Assembly: GCA_016859345.1 (NCBI GenBank)
Contig: CM029124.1
Coordinates: 24,263,980-24,327,979 of the forward strand
Direction of reading: 5' to 3'
Length of the DNA stretch: 64,000 bases
From: Istiophorus platypterus
Taxonomy: Eukaryota; Chordata; Actinopteri; Istiophoriformes; Istiophoridae
Shown: positions 14,232 to 24,144 of the stretch, piece after piece
Numbering within the stretch: position 1 is the first letter of the stretch
How the letters are laid out: the number at the start of each line of letters is the position of its first letter
Program-made: the position numbers and the translations under genes
Notes under the pieces: generated by a model
The model's input: the letters and a program-made list of their open reading frames with translations, nothing else
What the model was told of the DNA's origin: nothing
Database searches by the model: none

Positions 14232-17200
14232 TATGTGTGTTGAAAGTCAGGGCATATGGTTAAGGCTTGATTAAGTCTAGGTGACTACACCTCAAATACA
14301 GATATGTATAACTAATTTTTTTGTGGCCCAGCATTTTGCACGTGTGTCTGTTTTGGAGTATATTATGACCTTAAAAATACTAGTGGTTGTGGTTGAAAGA
14401 AACCAACATTTACTGTTGTAGAACTGGTCTAGAATCCAGAATCCTCACCTATGAAAACAAATGTCTTACCTGCCAAAGCGAGTGACCAGCATGCCCACAA
14501 TGAGAGAGCCCAGCAGACCTCCAATAGCGAAGACGGACACAGTGAGAGAGTACATGAGAGTCAGGGTCTCCCCACTGAGTCCTGTTCCATTACGACTGAG
14601 CACTGTCTTGTTGTAGAAGTTCTTTATGTACTGAGGAGTGGAGGGAGAGTAGAAACAGGATGGAGGAAAAGGAGGTTCTTATAGGAGGTTGCACAAAAAC
14701 TGAGAAACCATAATATTTAAATGAAAGATAATTCAGGAGTAAGAGGTGAGACTGACTGACTTAGAGCTGGACAGAGACACTGCGCTTGTAGTCAGAACTA
14801 ATCAGCCATGAGAAGCTGCTGTCCAACTCTCTGTGTCTCTGAACCAGAGTCAGAAGACACTCAGTGCTTGTTAGCTTGCTATCTTATTAGCCACGTTATT
14901 TTTGTCTGCTACTGTCATTGTCTCTCAATTCTAGCTGGAGTCCTGCACGCTGTGACCTGGAACTTGAGATACACCAAATATACATACATTTAGAGGTCTG
15001 CAATGAATATAAATACTCAAACATCCAGGCACCAACTTTAACATTCTCAGCAATCTGTCTAATCAAATCACATAGATAAATCTAATGTCTAGATTAATGT
15101 ATCTCTTTTTAGCAGTTTTCAAAGAACATTATTATCCACAAGCCCCAAACCCTCATAGATTAAATTTCAACAGCTTGACCGAGGAGACCTGCTGAGTTAA
15201 TACATCAGCCAAAGCTGTAAAAACAGCATAATAATGAGGGCTGAATGCAGTAGATGTTCTAAGACAGCAGAGGTTACACCTATAATACCAGAAATATGGC
15301 TCTCTTCTAATGCTATTTCTGATATTATAGGTGTAATAATGTAAAAGGTGTAAGGGAAAAACTAATGGTTACAATGACATATATTATTACTATAGATTAA
15401 TCATTGCTTAACTTTTAACAGATTATGAAGGGTTGAATTCTAATAGTGGTGGTTTGGTCATGTATCTATGGATAATAACACCCCACGAACTGATTTCCCT
15501 TTTTACCAAGAATCTATTAAAGAAATGCTCAGTGAGCTGTGAGAGTCACAGAAGCTGGACAGCAACTTGTCTGACTGTCAGGACTATTTTAATAAAATTA
15601 AAATAGTCCTGACATACAGGATTTTAATAAAATCCTGTATGTCAGGCATTTCCCCTTTCCTCACAACAAGCAGCCTTTCTCACAGACATAAAACACAAAC
15701 ACATGCATGCAAAGGATGTTTTTCTCTATTTTCTATTGAGTCTTACATAAACTTCAGCTTCTCCTTTCTACACATCATTTTAGTTGAGATAATCAAAACT
15801 CTTGTAATCTTTGTAGAGAACTGTGCACTTGTGTAGATTGCTGTTACTAGTAGTAAGAAACTGATCAAAAAAAGCTTTTCAAGATCTTTAAATATCTGAA
15901 GTGAATGGCATCATTCACAACAGTAAATGATAGTAAGAACAGGGCCATTGTTTTTTAGTCATTTTGGTTACTCATGATTTTTTATGGAGATTAGCTTATA
16001 AATAGAGTTTAAGAAACTCTGTTATTTATATTTTGCACTTTTGCTATTTTGGTTGAGTGTATGCATGTATGTCATACCACAGCAGGGGAGTTGACCACAG
16101 CTAGATTGTAGCCATAAAGCATGGAGCTCCCGAAGGAAGTGAGGAATGCCACTGCCAACAGAGAGCCAGTCAGGTGCTGCAGATAGAAAAAGAGAGAAGT
16201 GTGTTAGGAGGTGCAGAATACTGCTTCATCCAGAGAGAGAGAGAGACTCCTTGTTCTAATTACAACTAATGAGACCATGATGAAGACGGGTGGATTTCAT
16301 ATCACACTTCTTTGGGAGCTCCCACAACAGTAGGTGTATCCAGGACCACATTTTGCCATGATGACCCACACACACAGATTAACAAATTGAAAATGATACC
16401 AGCCATTACGTTGCAGCTGGCAGTCTGTAGAAAATCAGAGTGATGAAAATTTCATCCTACTTTGAGGCTAACAGGGGTAGCGGTTTGCACCGGGAGCAAT
16501 GGTCAGTTACAACCACAGTCCAAGAGACATTTGAGAGGGTGCTGCAGAAGTACTAGCCACTGGTGAATGAGCCATTGGCCTCCCATGATGGACCTTGGGA
16601 AGAACATTTTAAACGCTTGGAATCATTACCTGCTTTGTAAAGACTACACACCAACATGTCGGAAATGTGACATTTTTTTCTAACAACTCAAATAACTTCA
16701 ATTTTAATCACTTTCACTGCACATATGGCACCAATGCAATACTTAATGATAGATGGTTATGGATCACTGTATGATGCATAAACTGACACACTATTACACT
16801 AGGAAAACAGGATGACTGTAATTTCTTACATGTCCAAAGTGAATTCAACTTAAAAGAGACATTATCTGCTCCCGGCAATTGATTTGAGCTACTTTTTTCA
16901 TATTTTGATGCCCCAGACAAACATAAGTTTCTTCTGTGGAAAACTCCCCAGGATTCCCAAACTGTCATTGCAACCCAAGCTGTTTCTAAGAACACCTGGC
17001 CACCATAATTCCAAAAGTGCATTTAGCACACCAGGGCACAATTGTCTTCACTGTGCATCACACTCGTGGGTTCACGAAAATAGACCCTAAAGAGTATGCT
17101 AGCAGCTTAAGCACAGAAGACGTTAATATCAGCATGCTAATATGCTTACATTGATAACGTTAAAAGGTGGATGTTGGGCAGGTAAATATTTAAAATCTTT

Positions 17201-19284
17201 ATTTAGTACACAAGTATGCTGACATTGCGAAGTAGTGCTAACCACAAAGTAGAGCTGAGGCTGATAGGAATGTCATTAGTTTTGTAGTTTTTTGGTCTTA
17301 AACCAAAGAATGGGTTAAAAAGGAATTTTTACCTTAAGATGGCACTGTATGAAATTACCTTTATTATTTTTTTACAAATTAATAAAGTAATGGGGGACAT
17401 TAATGTGTGTTCCACATTTCAAAGCAATCCATTCATTGTTGTCAAGATATTTCAGTAAAAATGAAAAATGTCAACGTAATGCTGGCCCTGGAGGAAAAGT
17501 CAGAGATCACCAAAGTTAGTACGATATATTATCTGGGAACCATGAATGTCTGTACCAAATTTCACAGCAATCCGTTTGATAGTTGTTGAGATATGTCTGC
17601 CCAGATGAAAGTGGAGGATCTACTGACCAAGCAACAGATGACATTAGCGTTCCCTGTGCCATGCGGCTAGCATTGCAAAACAAGAGGTGAACAATGATCT
17701 CAAAGTCATATGCTTTGTTAAATGGTTCATCTGGCCTGATCTCCTCCCTCAGATCCTTAGTGGATCAGCCATATATCTCTCTCATTTCAAATTATTTAGG
17801 CATTTGAACAGGAGGATAGACTTGAAATTATTTGTCATGTGAGTGTTACAGCAGTGTGGAGATATCTAAAAGAAACCCTACACATGTTCAGACCATCAAT
17901 CCAAGGACTATCAGTCTCTTTTCTAATTAAATCCTAGTGTTGAATCAGACACATATATCACCACTGTCATATAACAAGGAAATGCTCCAACTCTGTTATT
18001 TGGTCCAACTCTGTTATTTGGCCTTTTAACTTTCATTTGATCAAATTTCTGAGCAGTTTCTAAAATCTGAGCTACGATGTGAAGGACTGACAGAGCTGGG
18101 AGAACAGGGGAAACTTTTCAATTACAGCAGTCTGACAAACATCTACTGATATTTACATGAAGAAGCTAATCAGATCAGCTCTCCTGCCAAACCTGTGTCC
18201 TAGAAACTACCTTTTATATATGGTAAAAGGGTTTTACCAGTTATATTGTGGTAATGAACGTAATCTCTGCCTGGACTATGACCATTATCTGCCAGCGTCT
18301 AAACAGAGCCATTGAACAGGGAGGTAATGCTGGAGTCACTACTAGCAGATATAGTATTTTAAAATTCGATATATTGGAAGAAAACAAATACGTTGTATTT
18401 GAACATTTTTGTTCAGTGTCAACATTTTTGCAACTTAATTCACAAATTAATAGTCACATTTCCTCATTATGTTGATAAAAAAAACACTTAATGTGGTTAT
18501 CATTACTTTTCTTTAAAAACACATTTGCGGTTGCATATTTTAGATATATGAATACGTAACCTCTGGGAGACAGGTTTGGTTTAGCGCTGGGGTCAGATGG
18601 TCAACTTGCTATCTATGATAGCAATGGTGAGTATTCCGTGTTTTGGTTTTTGTGTTATAATACGGTAAATGTTTATAACTATATGGTATCAAAATAGAGA
18701 TTGTCTGATTGTGTATGTTCAAAACATATTAATATATTTTTTCTTCACCCAAAAACAGATTTAAACTGATCTGAGTAACAATTAGTTGATCCGATATCTG
18801 TGGTGTTGACCTCCTCATAAATCAGTGTTCCTAAATTTGAGATATTTATATTGGGGTTGTAATATATTAAATCAGAGTATGCACCATAAGGTCAATGGCA
18901 CGATTGTTTAAAAGGAAGTAAACATGGGATCTTTGCCTTGCTACTCTCCATCACACATTATCTGATAGGCTATCACCAAGCAACCAATTGCTGTAAGCAG
19001 TCACATCTGTGATCATGGTACATAGGGGACCTTTGTTTGATTTCCCATGATTATCATAACAATATGAAAGATAAAATTATCTGAAGAAGAAAAATAAAAT
19101 AGCTTATATGTACTAAATCAGTAGATTTGAAAGAAAGCAGCTTAACAGAGTGAGGATAGTTTTTACAAGTGACTCAAACACTAATGTTCACAGCTCCCTC
19201 ACTTCTCTCATTCTGCCACCCTGTGTGCATGCACTCACATACACACTCAAACACACACACAATCACACTCAAACACACACACAA

Positions 19285-19333
<49 letters not shown>

Positions 19334-20274
19334 GTTGTAGACTGGGATCTATGATCTAACATCATCCAGACATAATATCGTTTATATTCTATTCCAATAT
19401 ACTTTTGATAGTGTTTCTAAAACCTTTTATCATCATATCCTCAGGATTTTCGCCTCATTGTTCAAATGTGGCCAAAACATGATATATGTTGGTTGTACCA
19501 CTCATTACATTGACCAACTTAGCAAAAAAGATGTCAAACTCACAGCCTGAACGTCAACCTAAACCCTGGTCCAGAAATGTAGCAGTCCATCTCTGATTAT
19601 GAATGAGTCAGTGTATTTTGTTATTAAACATATACTAAATGATTCAATGTTAAATTATATAATTTGTGATTATTTGTTACGTGTTGATTCTAAACAATTT
19701 TCAAAGTAGATTTAGATCACACTGAAAAGAATAGTTGGTTAATATATTGAACACTGACTATTACAACTGATGAATATTGTTTCATAACAATTTTCCTTGA
19801 TTGAAGCAAGTCTCATATGTATTTCATGTGTTGACTTTACTGAAGTAGGTTCAAAGTTCTACTTCACAAAGGCTGAATTAAAATAAATGTTACGGTCTAC
19901 TGTATATGCTTCACTTTGTTCTACTCCAAACACCATTAAGTTCACCTAACTTCTACAAAATGACAGGAAAATGTGTATTCTCTTTTTTACATTTTAGATT
20001 TTGTTTATAACAGTAAGCTTTATAATTTTAAAGCTCGATTACCTACTTTAGATATTTCACAAGTTTTTGTTTACTGCCACTGCTGAAATACTTACAGTGC
20101 TCCAGGTTTTAAAGTTGGTAGTAATTGCTATTAGCCGCTGGGACTCTATGTCTGAAACAATAGAGGACCGGTCAGCTGACGACCCTGGCTCTGGATCAGA
20201 CCTGATTTAGGCAGTCAATCTCAACTTACCAAAGTGATTTTCCCCGATGCTGGAATTAATACCTCCTCAGCCAT
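1442..20274 (-). CDS. slc2a11/15-like: Class II SLC2A/GLUT sugar transporter gene, 10 coding exons, 3' end outside window
   Basis: This gene encodes a plasma-membrane facilitative hexose (or related solute) transporter of the major facilitator superfamily with twelve membrane helices. Joining ten exons gives one open frame of 395 residues plus one base of the next codon; about 100 further residues (TM10-12 and the tail) should lie left of base 1. GLUT signatures appear in order: GYN in TM1, sequons N55 and N62 in the first outer loop, GRK at 101-103, GRFITG at 135-140, PMYLGEIAPKNLRG at 151-164, PESPRYLL at 218-225, QLSG at 293-296, and E341/GRR 344-346. Exon lengths of 161, 125, 188, 111, 102 and 76 bp match the usual class II layout. 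The paralogue call (fish slc2a15 or slc2a11 rather than slc2a9 or slc2a5) rests on remembered family resemblance, such as LAVVNSPAVYIK and MQLSGIDAIWFY. Fish slc2a15b and slc2a11b are known from pigment-cell work. No frameshift or stop is seen, so I judge it functional. Confidence 0.93.
2785..2825 (+). repeat. (CA)n microsatellite touching an exon donor
   Basis: A CA run with one interruption ends exactly at the exon 9 boundary, so on the gene strand the intron opens with (GT)n. Confidence 0.95.
2826..2927 (-). CDS. slc2a11/15-like: SLC2A exon 9 (residues 337-370, TM8-TM9)
   Basis: The 102-bp, phase 0 exon carries CFTIEKLGRRPLMIGGF, the E..GRR loop signature before TM9. Its donor is unusual: the exon ends CAG and the intron begins directly with a long (GT)n run. 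Confidence 0.95.
3005..3430. mobile_element. Degenerate palindromic MITE in SLC2A intron 8
   Basis: The left half contains gcttagcataaaaactgga and the right half the reversed complement-like ccaatctttatgctaag, with gttctgtctaaagttc facing gaactttggagaaagcc. This arrangement, with CTAGCTTAGCATAAA motifs, is a very common fish foldback repeat. No coding capacity is present. Confidence 0.65.
3529..3639 (-). CDS. slc2a11/15-like: SLC2A exon 8 (residues 300-336, TM7-TM8)
   Basis: The 111-bp, phase 0 exon begins IWFYTNDIFENAGIP after a ccacag acceptor and ends GLIG before gtaaac. The position equivalent to GLUT1 N317 is Glu (E329), as I recall for other class II members. It is separated from exon 7 by a 4.5-kb intron. 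Confidence 0.95.
3640..8167. other. SLC2A intron 7
   Basis: The longest intron of the gene. Apart from the ATC block it holds a short perfect hairpin (9-bp arms at 4641-4649 and 4653-4661) and no recognisable exon or transposase. Open frames at 6296-6553 and 7440-7643 have no family resemblance. Confidence 0.6.
5170..5645 (+). repeat. Imperfect (ATC)n trinucleotide block in SLC2A intron 7
   Basis: Nearly 480 bp of degenerate ATC/CATCAT units with ATT and CTC variants. Long open frames here, rich in Ile, Leu and His, are artefacts of the repeat. Confidence 0.8.
8168..8355 (-). CDS. slc2a11/15-like: SLC2A exon 7 (residues 237-299, central loop and TM7)
   Basis: The 188-bp exon is the length conserved in the family. 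It encodes the large cytosolic central loop, rich in Glu/Gln, then VRWQVLSVVVI and the TM7 motif GMQLSGIDA. Compared with GLUT1, the sugar-contacting positions Q282 and N288 are Met (292) and Asp (298) here, while Q283 is kept as Q293. The donor is gtaaga. Confidence 0.95.
8925..9057 (-). CDS. slc2a11/15-like: SLC2A exon 6 (residues 193-237, TM6 and PESPR loop)
   Basis: The exon is 133 bp. It starts EEHWPLFLS after a ttatag acceptor. A second AG 28 bases inside the exon (tttcag) could be mistaken for the acceptor, but using it would lose the conserved EEHWP residues after LLGK. The exon includes the PESPRYLL signature at 218-225 and EKHN, then ends in one base of A237 at a gtcagt donor. Confidence 0.93.
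9404..9549 (-). CDS. slc2a11/15-like: SLC2A exon 5 (residues 144-192, TM4-TM5)
   Basis: The 146-bp exon carries the strongly conserved loop PMYLGEIAPKNLRG (E156, R163, G164), followed by TM5 and LHELLGK. The acceptor is ctgcag and the donor gtagtc. The frame is phase 0 at its 3' end. Confidence 0.95.
10259..10300 (+). repeat. (GT)n microsatellite next to SLC2A exon 4
   Basis: A GT run with a few A interruptions ends 7 bp before exon 4, just inside intron 4 on the gene strand. Confidence 0.9.
10307..10431 (-). CDS. slc2a11/15-like: SLC2A exon 4 (residues 102-144, TM3-TM4)
   Basis: The 125-bp exon completes R102 and reads KGTVVNTTVLVF for TM3 and then GRFITGIHS for TM4. The single terminal G forms G144 with exon 5. 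The acceptor is ttttcag and the donor gtaaac. A GT-rich microsatellite of the plus strand begins only a few bases into the following intron. Confidence 0.95.
11400..12095 (+). pseudogene. Decayed Tc1/mariner transposase
   Basis: Translated in shifting frames, the region gives the classic Tc1 segments WADETKVEL, then KHGGGSIML, GCFASSGIGG, and HIKRMMKSDDYQGIYQDVL. WADET contains the catalytic D of the DDE/D triad. Stop codons and frame breaks interrupt every frame, so it is inactive. It lies inside SLC2A intron 3, antisense to the gene. The left end is uncertain; AATTATTGGCACCC-like sequence near 11437 may belong to a terminal repeat. Confidence 0.8.
12100..14040 (-). pseudogene. L2-like non-LTR retrotransposon, decayed
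   Basis: The element lies on the minus strand in SLC2A intron 3, same orientation as the gene. From right to left it shows APE-endonuclease pieces (TATMLEACPNYSFYQSAR, then VTELGEYTSVEYLAIELKAE), reverse-transcriptase pieces (FRACQSTETALTKITSHF, LINPLEKWHGLSDCMLNWF, YGVPQG) and the palm motif SYADDTQLY at about 12884-12858. The YADD aspartates are intact but frames are broken between the blocks. The left part (12240-12600) resembles the 3' region of such elements. Confidence 0.8.
14114..14240 (+). repeat. Long (TG)n microsatellite
   Basis: About 127 bp of TG repeat with a few TTTG interruptions, in SLC2A intron 3 some 230 bp from exon 3. Confidence 0.97.
14470..14630 (-). CDS. slc2a11/15-like: SLC2A exon 3 (residues 49-102, outer loop and TM2)
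   Basis: The exon is 161 bp, the length conserved across the GLUT family for this exon. It begins YIKNFYNKT and carries two N-glycosylation sequons (N55-K-T, N62-G-T) in the TM1-TM2 extracellular loop. TM2 follows with GGLLGS, then RFGR, which together with the next exon gives the cytosolic G-R-K signature. The donor gtaaga splits the codon for R102. Confidence 0.95.
15274..15336. repeat. Inverted repeat, 23-bp arms
   Basis: Arms 15274-15296 and 15314-15336 are complementary with a single mismatch around a 17-base loop (ttacacctataata facing tattataggtgtaa). It is in SLC2A intron 2. It may be a very short foldback element. Confidence 0.85.
15576..15646. repeat. Two overlapping perfect hairpins
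   Basis: The first hairpin pairs 15576-15593 with 15597-15614 (18 of 18 bases, 3-base loop). The second pairs 15608-15625 with 15629-15646 (18 of 18, 3-base loop). They share cctgaca at 15608-15614, so only one can form fully at a time. Located in SLC2A intron 2. Confidence 0.95.
16078..16176 (-). CDS. slc2a11/15-like: SLC2A exon 2 (residues 16-48, TM1)
   Basis: The 99-bp exon lies between a ctgcag acceptor and a gtatga donor, phase 0 on both sides. It encodes TM1 with the family hallmark GYNLAVVNSPAV, preceded by SSMLY. It follows an intron of about 4.05 kb. Confidence 0.93.
17100..17690 (+). mobile_element. Fish MITE/SINE-like dispersed repeat
   Basis: The sequence holds the recurring fish repeat phrases GCATGCTAATATGC, TGTCTGTACCAAATTTCA, GCAATCCGTTTGATAG, GTTGTTGAGATAT and, near the end, GCGGCTAGCAT. 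Two TTCACAGCAATCC-like blocks suggest an internal duplication. No coding capacity; it lies in SLC2A intron 1. Confidence 0.6.
19250..19331 (+). repeat. (CA)n microsatellite
   Basis: CA repeat with periodic AATCACACTCAA interruptions on its left side, in SLC2A intron 1. Confidence 0.95.
20230..20274 (-). CDS. slc2a11/15-like: SLC2A exon 1 (start codon, residues 1-15)
   Basis: This short first coding exon reads MAEEVLIPASGKITL and stops at a strong donor (TTTG then gtaagttga). The ATG has an AAATGG context and is directly preceded by an in-frame TAA, so the start cannot lie further upstream in this frame. The junction with exon 2 is phase 0 and gives KITL-HLTG, as expected for a cytosolic N-terminus running into TM1. 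It was found by scanning for a matching donor and ATG, so it is slightly less certain than the internal exons. Confidence 0.75.
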
Positions 20275-20297
20275 TTAAGAAATGTGTCAGCCAGTCC

Positions 20298-20399
20298 TTA
20301 ACAGCAAACAGCAGAAGGGTTCCTCTCTACACTGCAGAGAATCTCATGGCTGCAGTTGCAGGCGTGGTCAAACAGGTTAAAGTAGTTGGGCCTGTTCAT
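20298..20399 (-). other. Upstream ORFs in the presumed 5' leader
   Basis: Upstream of the transporter ATG are two short ORFs on the same strand. One of 33 codons runs 20399-20298 and begins MNRPNYFNLF. One of 6 codons (MRFSAV) runs 20347-20327 in another frame. Both stop before the main ATG. They matter only if transcription starts upstream of them, which the sequence does not show. Confidence 0.3.
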
Positions 20400-20403
20400 G
20401 TGC
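20396..20403 (+). promoter_or_regulatory. M-box-like E-box TCATGTGC
   Basis: This matches the core of the melanocyte M-box (AGTCATGTGCT class) bound by MITF/TFE factors. It lies about 122 bp upstream of the transporter start codon. Function is inferred only from sequence and from the known pigment-cell role of fish slc2a paralogues. Confidence 0.35.
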
Positions 20404-20456
20404 AGTGTGTTGACCAGCAGTCCACAGGCCCCTGATAACAAACCCACACAGTGTCA

Positions 20457-20464
20457 TCACATGA
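20457..20464. promoter_or_regulatory. Palindromic M-box/E-box TCACATGA
   Basis: This is an exact 8-bp MITF-type consensus (TCACATGA, which reads TCATGTGA on the other strand), about 183 bp upstream of the start codon and 54 bp from the neighbouring TCATGTGC. Two such sites so close together upstream of a possible pigment gene are suggestive, not proof. Confidence 0.35.
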
Positions 20465-20525
20465 CGGAGAGCAGCGTGATGGGCTGAGAGAAAAGCCTGC
20501 TGGAAGCAATTAGCTTTAAGTGAAT

Positions 20526-20690
20526 TTACAAAGAAAGAGACTGGAGAGCAGAGGAGAGGAGAGGGTAGGAGAGGAGAGGAGAAGAGAAGAGAGGTGGGGA
20601 GAAGAGAAGGGAGAGAAGGCAGAAATAAAGAAATGTAGAAAGGAGAGGGAATATGGTGGTGGTGGTGGGGTGGGGGGGGATTAGAGCAGG
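20526..20690 (+). repeat. Polypurine GA-rich tract upstream of the SLC2A gene
   Basis: An almost pure A/G stretch (gaggagagg, gagaagagaag units) is followed by GGT repeats and a G8 run. It starts about 250 bp upstream of the start codon. It could be simple low-complexity DNA or a GAGA-type promoter element. Confidence 0.7.
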
Positions 20691-20699
20691 ATAAAGTGG

Positions 20700-22495
20700 A
20701 CTACAGGGGAGGTGAGAGCTTAATGTAATACACAAATGAATGGAAACCAGTGGTTGTGCAGAAAAACACATCCAACAAACCAGAATTGTTTGCAAAGCAC
20801 TTCACAATCTGGTTGACAACACAGGAGACATCTTATAGTGGAGAAAACATGCAAAACCACAAGTTTGCTCCTTTTAAATGTGAAACTTTGAGTGTGTTTT
20901 TGCTATTTTTACTGAATTAAAGAAAAAAAATTCTTCTGCTGCTTCTGTACAGTGAGATTATCAATCATCAGATACAGTTTAGCCCCCAGACTTCCACAAT
21001 CAAACACTCTCCAAGCAATCACACAGTGATCATGTGCCCATAATGGTGGTTGCAGTTGAAAGAAGCAGGGCAGTGTTTTCTGTGAGTGATCATTGGGTAC
21101 AAATCACCCGCCTTGCATTACACAATTCCTAATCCTATGACTTTACCTCCACTGCTGTTGCATGAAAGGTTGTTTTGTTCATAAAATCCTGCCCTTTGGC
21201 GCTAGCATTCTCTCCATTAGCCTACAATTCATCATACTACATGCAGTTTTTATGACAGAGCAAGACATTTGTAAATTCCACCGGTTTGCCAGAGACCTGC
21301 AAATACTGTATGTCACGAGTGGATATGTCATTTAATTAGATTAGATTCCAGTTTTCCTGTGTGAAATGTGGATTACTCTTAGTGAATACAATGCCACAAA
21401 ACGTTTCCTATCGAAGATCTTATTTGAATGAAAGTCTTCTGTAACTTTCAACAGCCTACAGCTGACAGCTGGTAGTGCAATAAATCACAGCATCTATGCC
21501 TCCTACAAGTTATTTATTTTACATGTTTACTTTCAGATCAGTTTTGGAGGAAATGTAATTGTGCCGGAATTACATTTTCTATCAACATAATGAGGAAATG
21601 CTGTTAATCAGTGTGTTTAGTAAGTCGCAGATATATTGAAACTGAATATGTCAATACAATTTTCACAGAATTACAGCATTATATTTTTTTTATGATTATG
21701 TTTAGACTTTTGCAGCCCTTGGCAAAGGTTAGGGAGACTTTGTGGTCTGGTTTAAAGCAGAGAAAGTTTAGACATGTTTATTTACATTTAACCAAAACTG
21801 CCTTCTTTATCTAACCCTAACCAATGTGCTTTTGTCACCTAAACCACAAATGGGACTGTAGGCTATTCTTGTGGTGTGTGTAATTAAAAAAAAAAGATGA
21901 TATTTCTGCTTGTGTTGTACTGGTGTTGTCCTTTTTCGTTTTCTTTTTTCAAAATGTCCATTGTAACGCTAAGGGAGGAGTAAAATGCTGACTCTGTGAA
22001 GTACTCTTTCAACCAAGTGCTGTGTGCCTAAACTGAGTCAGAAAATGTTAATTGTCCTCGCTGATAGGGGCAGATTATGTGGGGCAAAAAATGAAACATG
22101 CTGCTAGGGAATGTTTTGCATAAATATTCAGTTTCAAAATATTGCTTTGCAAATGGATTAATTAAAAACACTTCCTCAAATATTTTCAGGCATCATAACC
22201 TTTATTTAAAAATGTACTTGCTTTATGCATTCATCTTATAGCATCACAGCTATCGTCACAACTATATTCATCTCTTTCAAGTTACTTCGGCAATACTTGA
22301 TTATGTGTTATTAGCAGATTAAAAGTCAACAGTAATGCATTATTGGAAAAATGTGAATGAGGACTTTATGTTTAATGTGATGTATTACACAATTTACGCG
22401 GGAGTCTGTCATTTGATCTTCATGATATACAGTATGCAAATGAATGGAAATCAGTAGCGTCTAGAATAAGAGTATAGGATGCTTAAATATCCAAA
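20700..22495. other. Intergenic sequence, no gene recognised
   Basis: AT-rich, unique-looking sequence upstream of the transporter. Short open frames are unremarkable. A taaccctaaccaatg-type stretch near 21812 resembles common fish dispersed repeats. Confidence 0.5.
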
Positions 22496-22536
22496 ACAGT
22501 ATACAGTATACAGTATACAGTATACAGTAAACAGTA
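22496..22536 (+). repeat. Short tandem repeat of a 7-mer (ACAGTAT)
   Basis: About five tandem units with one variant at the right end. Confidence 0.9.
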
Positions 22537-23464
22537 TGCTTCTTATGGAATATGAGATACATCCTCATAAAGAGGTGAATAAAACACAACTCATTATCAA
22601 CCAGTTCCTTCAAAAATTGAAGCTAAATTAAGGATTGTGACCACATTGTGTTTTATGCAATACTTTTAATGCAGCCATGTGTAAATAGTATTTAACCAAT
22701 GTTACTGTAATTACATTGGTTGTGTAATTTACTGTATAGTTTTTATAATTTACACACCCATTATATGATATTAAAATAATCATCTTCAGCGCAACTAGTG
22801 ACTTCAGCTCTAAGATAAAAATAATACAGTAAAAATTACAATATGGTCTTCTGAAATAAAGGGGATTAGATGTGTGAAATAGCAGAAAATGAAAATACCA
22901 AGGAACCTGAGATTTGAACTAGGTGCACAACTGTGTGCTGCGGTAAAAAACAACATGTAATCATTCACAATATTCTGCAAGCAGATAAAATTAATTTTTA
23001 TGCTCAAAGATCTTATCAGCATATTCACTGAACAGCAGTGTCTCTGCAGGCTACAGACATTCTCCTGCACTATAATTTATTGCTTTAAGGGTTGCAGTTA
23101 CAATCTAAAATAGGTATCTTATATGCAAAATTGACAGGTAATGTCTTTGTAGCATTCATTCTTGCATATGAATAAGAAATAAATGTCCATCAAACAACTA
23201 AAGTGGAACTGCAATGAAAATTAAACTCAGCGACAGAAACAAAATTGTTTTTGTAAACACTTCTTTGAGTTCTGAGATACTTTTGGAGCTCTTTCTCCAC
23301 CATTGAAAATGTATTTCAACAGCAGTATCACATCAGAAAGCTGTTATATTGTTTTAATGGTGATTACAATATTGTGAACACTTTTGTTACACAAGACCTT
23401 GACAAATGTCACTATCGACAGATATCAATGAAGGATACGAAATGCAAAAAAAAGGACAAACTCA

Positions 23465-23965
23465 GGGTCCTTTAATGCACTTAGAAGCAGAAGGTAGATG
23501 ATTAGGAGGGTTAACTGGAAGAAGCTTGCTGATGACAGGAGGGTGTGGATGATCCAGGGCAGGAGAGGAGTAGAGAGATGGCTGATGGCTGGCAGCCAGT
23601 GACTGCTGGAGACAGTGGAGATGAAGGGAGAACTAAGACAGAAATTGGGGGCACAGGCAGGTTACTGGCAGGAAGCAATGGGTTGAGTGAAAATAAAAAG
23701 GTTCTCAAAAGGTAACTCAGAAAGAAGAACTCATTTTTAGAGCATTGACAGAATCTTACTAACTGACAGGTAAGACCAGGAAACTCTGCCTTAAATCCAG
23801 TAGCCAACAACCTGCAGTTGGGGATAATCAGGCTGATCCAGGGCAGGTAGGGCTGAGGCAGAACAGGATTCATGAGCTGTGGTGTTCTTATGTGTTGTTC
23901 TGGTGGACAATTACAAAGACTGTGTATCTTGACCTGTTGTTGATAACAGCTAAGAACTAGCATTC
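23465..23965 (-). repeat. Unclassified dispersed repeat, LTR-like composition
   Basis: A GC-richer block in AT-rich surroundings with ccagggcagg, aggcagaacaggat and ggggataatcaggctg phrases that resemble fish Gypsy-type LTR or leader sequence. A 150-codon minus-strand frame covers it but looks like chance (Pro, Leu and Ser rich, no motif). Confidence 0.3.
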
Positions 23966-24144
23966 AGTTTTAGTATGTTAATTCTTTCATACAGTTTTCT
24001 TCATATTAGTACAGTTTTTTTCTGGTTCTTGCTCCTCATTCCACTCAGCTGTAACAAGTTAGTTATGTTAGTCTGTCTTGGATGCCATACTACAGTCCTA
24101 AAAAAATTAACAAAACCAACAGGCTGGCTAACAAGTGTAACTTA

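Noticed and set aside
23511..23963. 150-codon minus frame as a gene
   Set aside because: It has Pro/Leu/Ser-rich chance composition over repeat-like DNA, and no domain or splice support.
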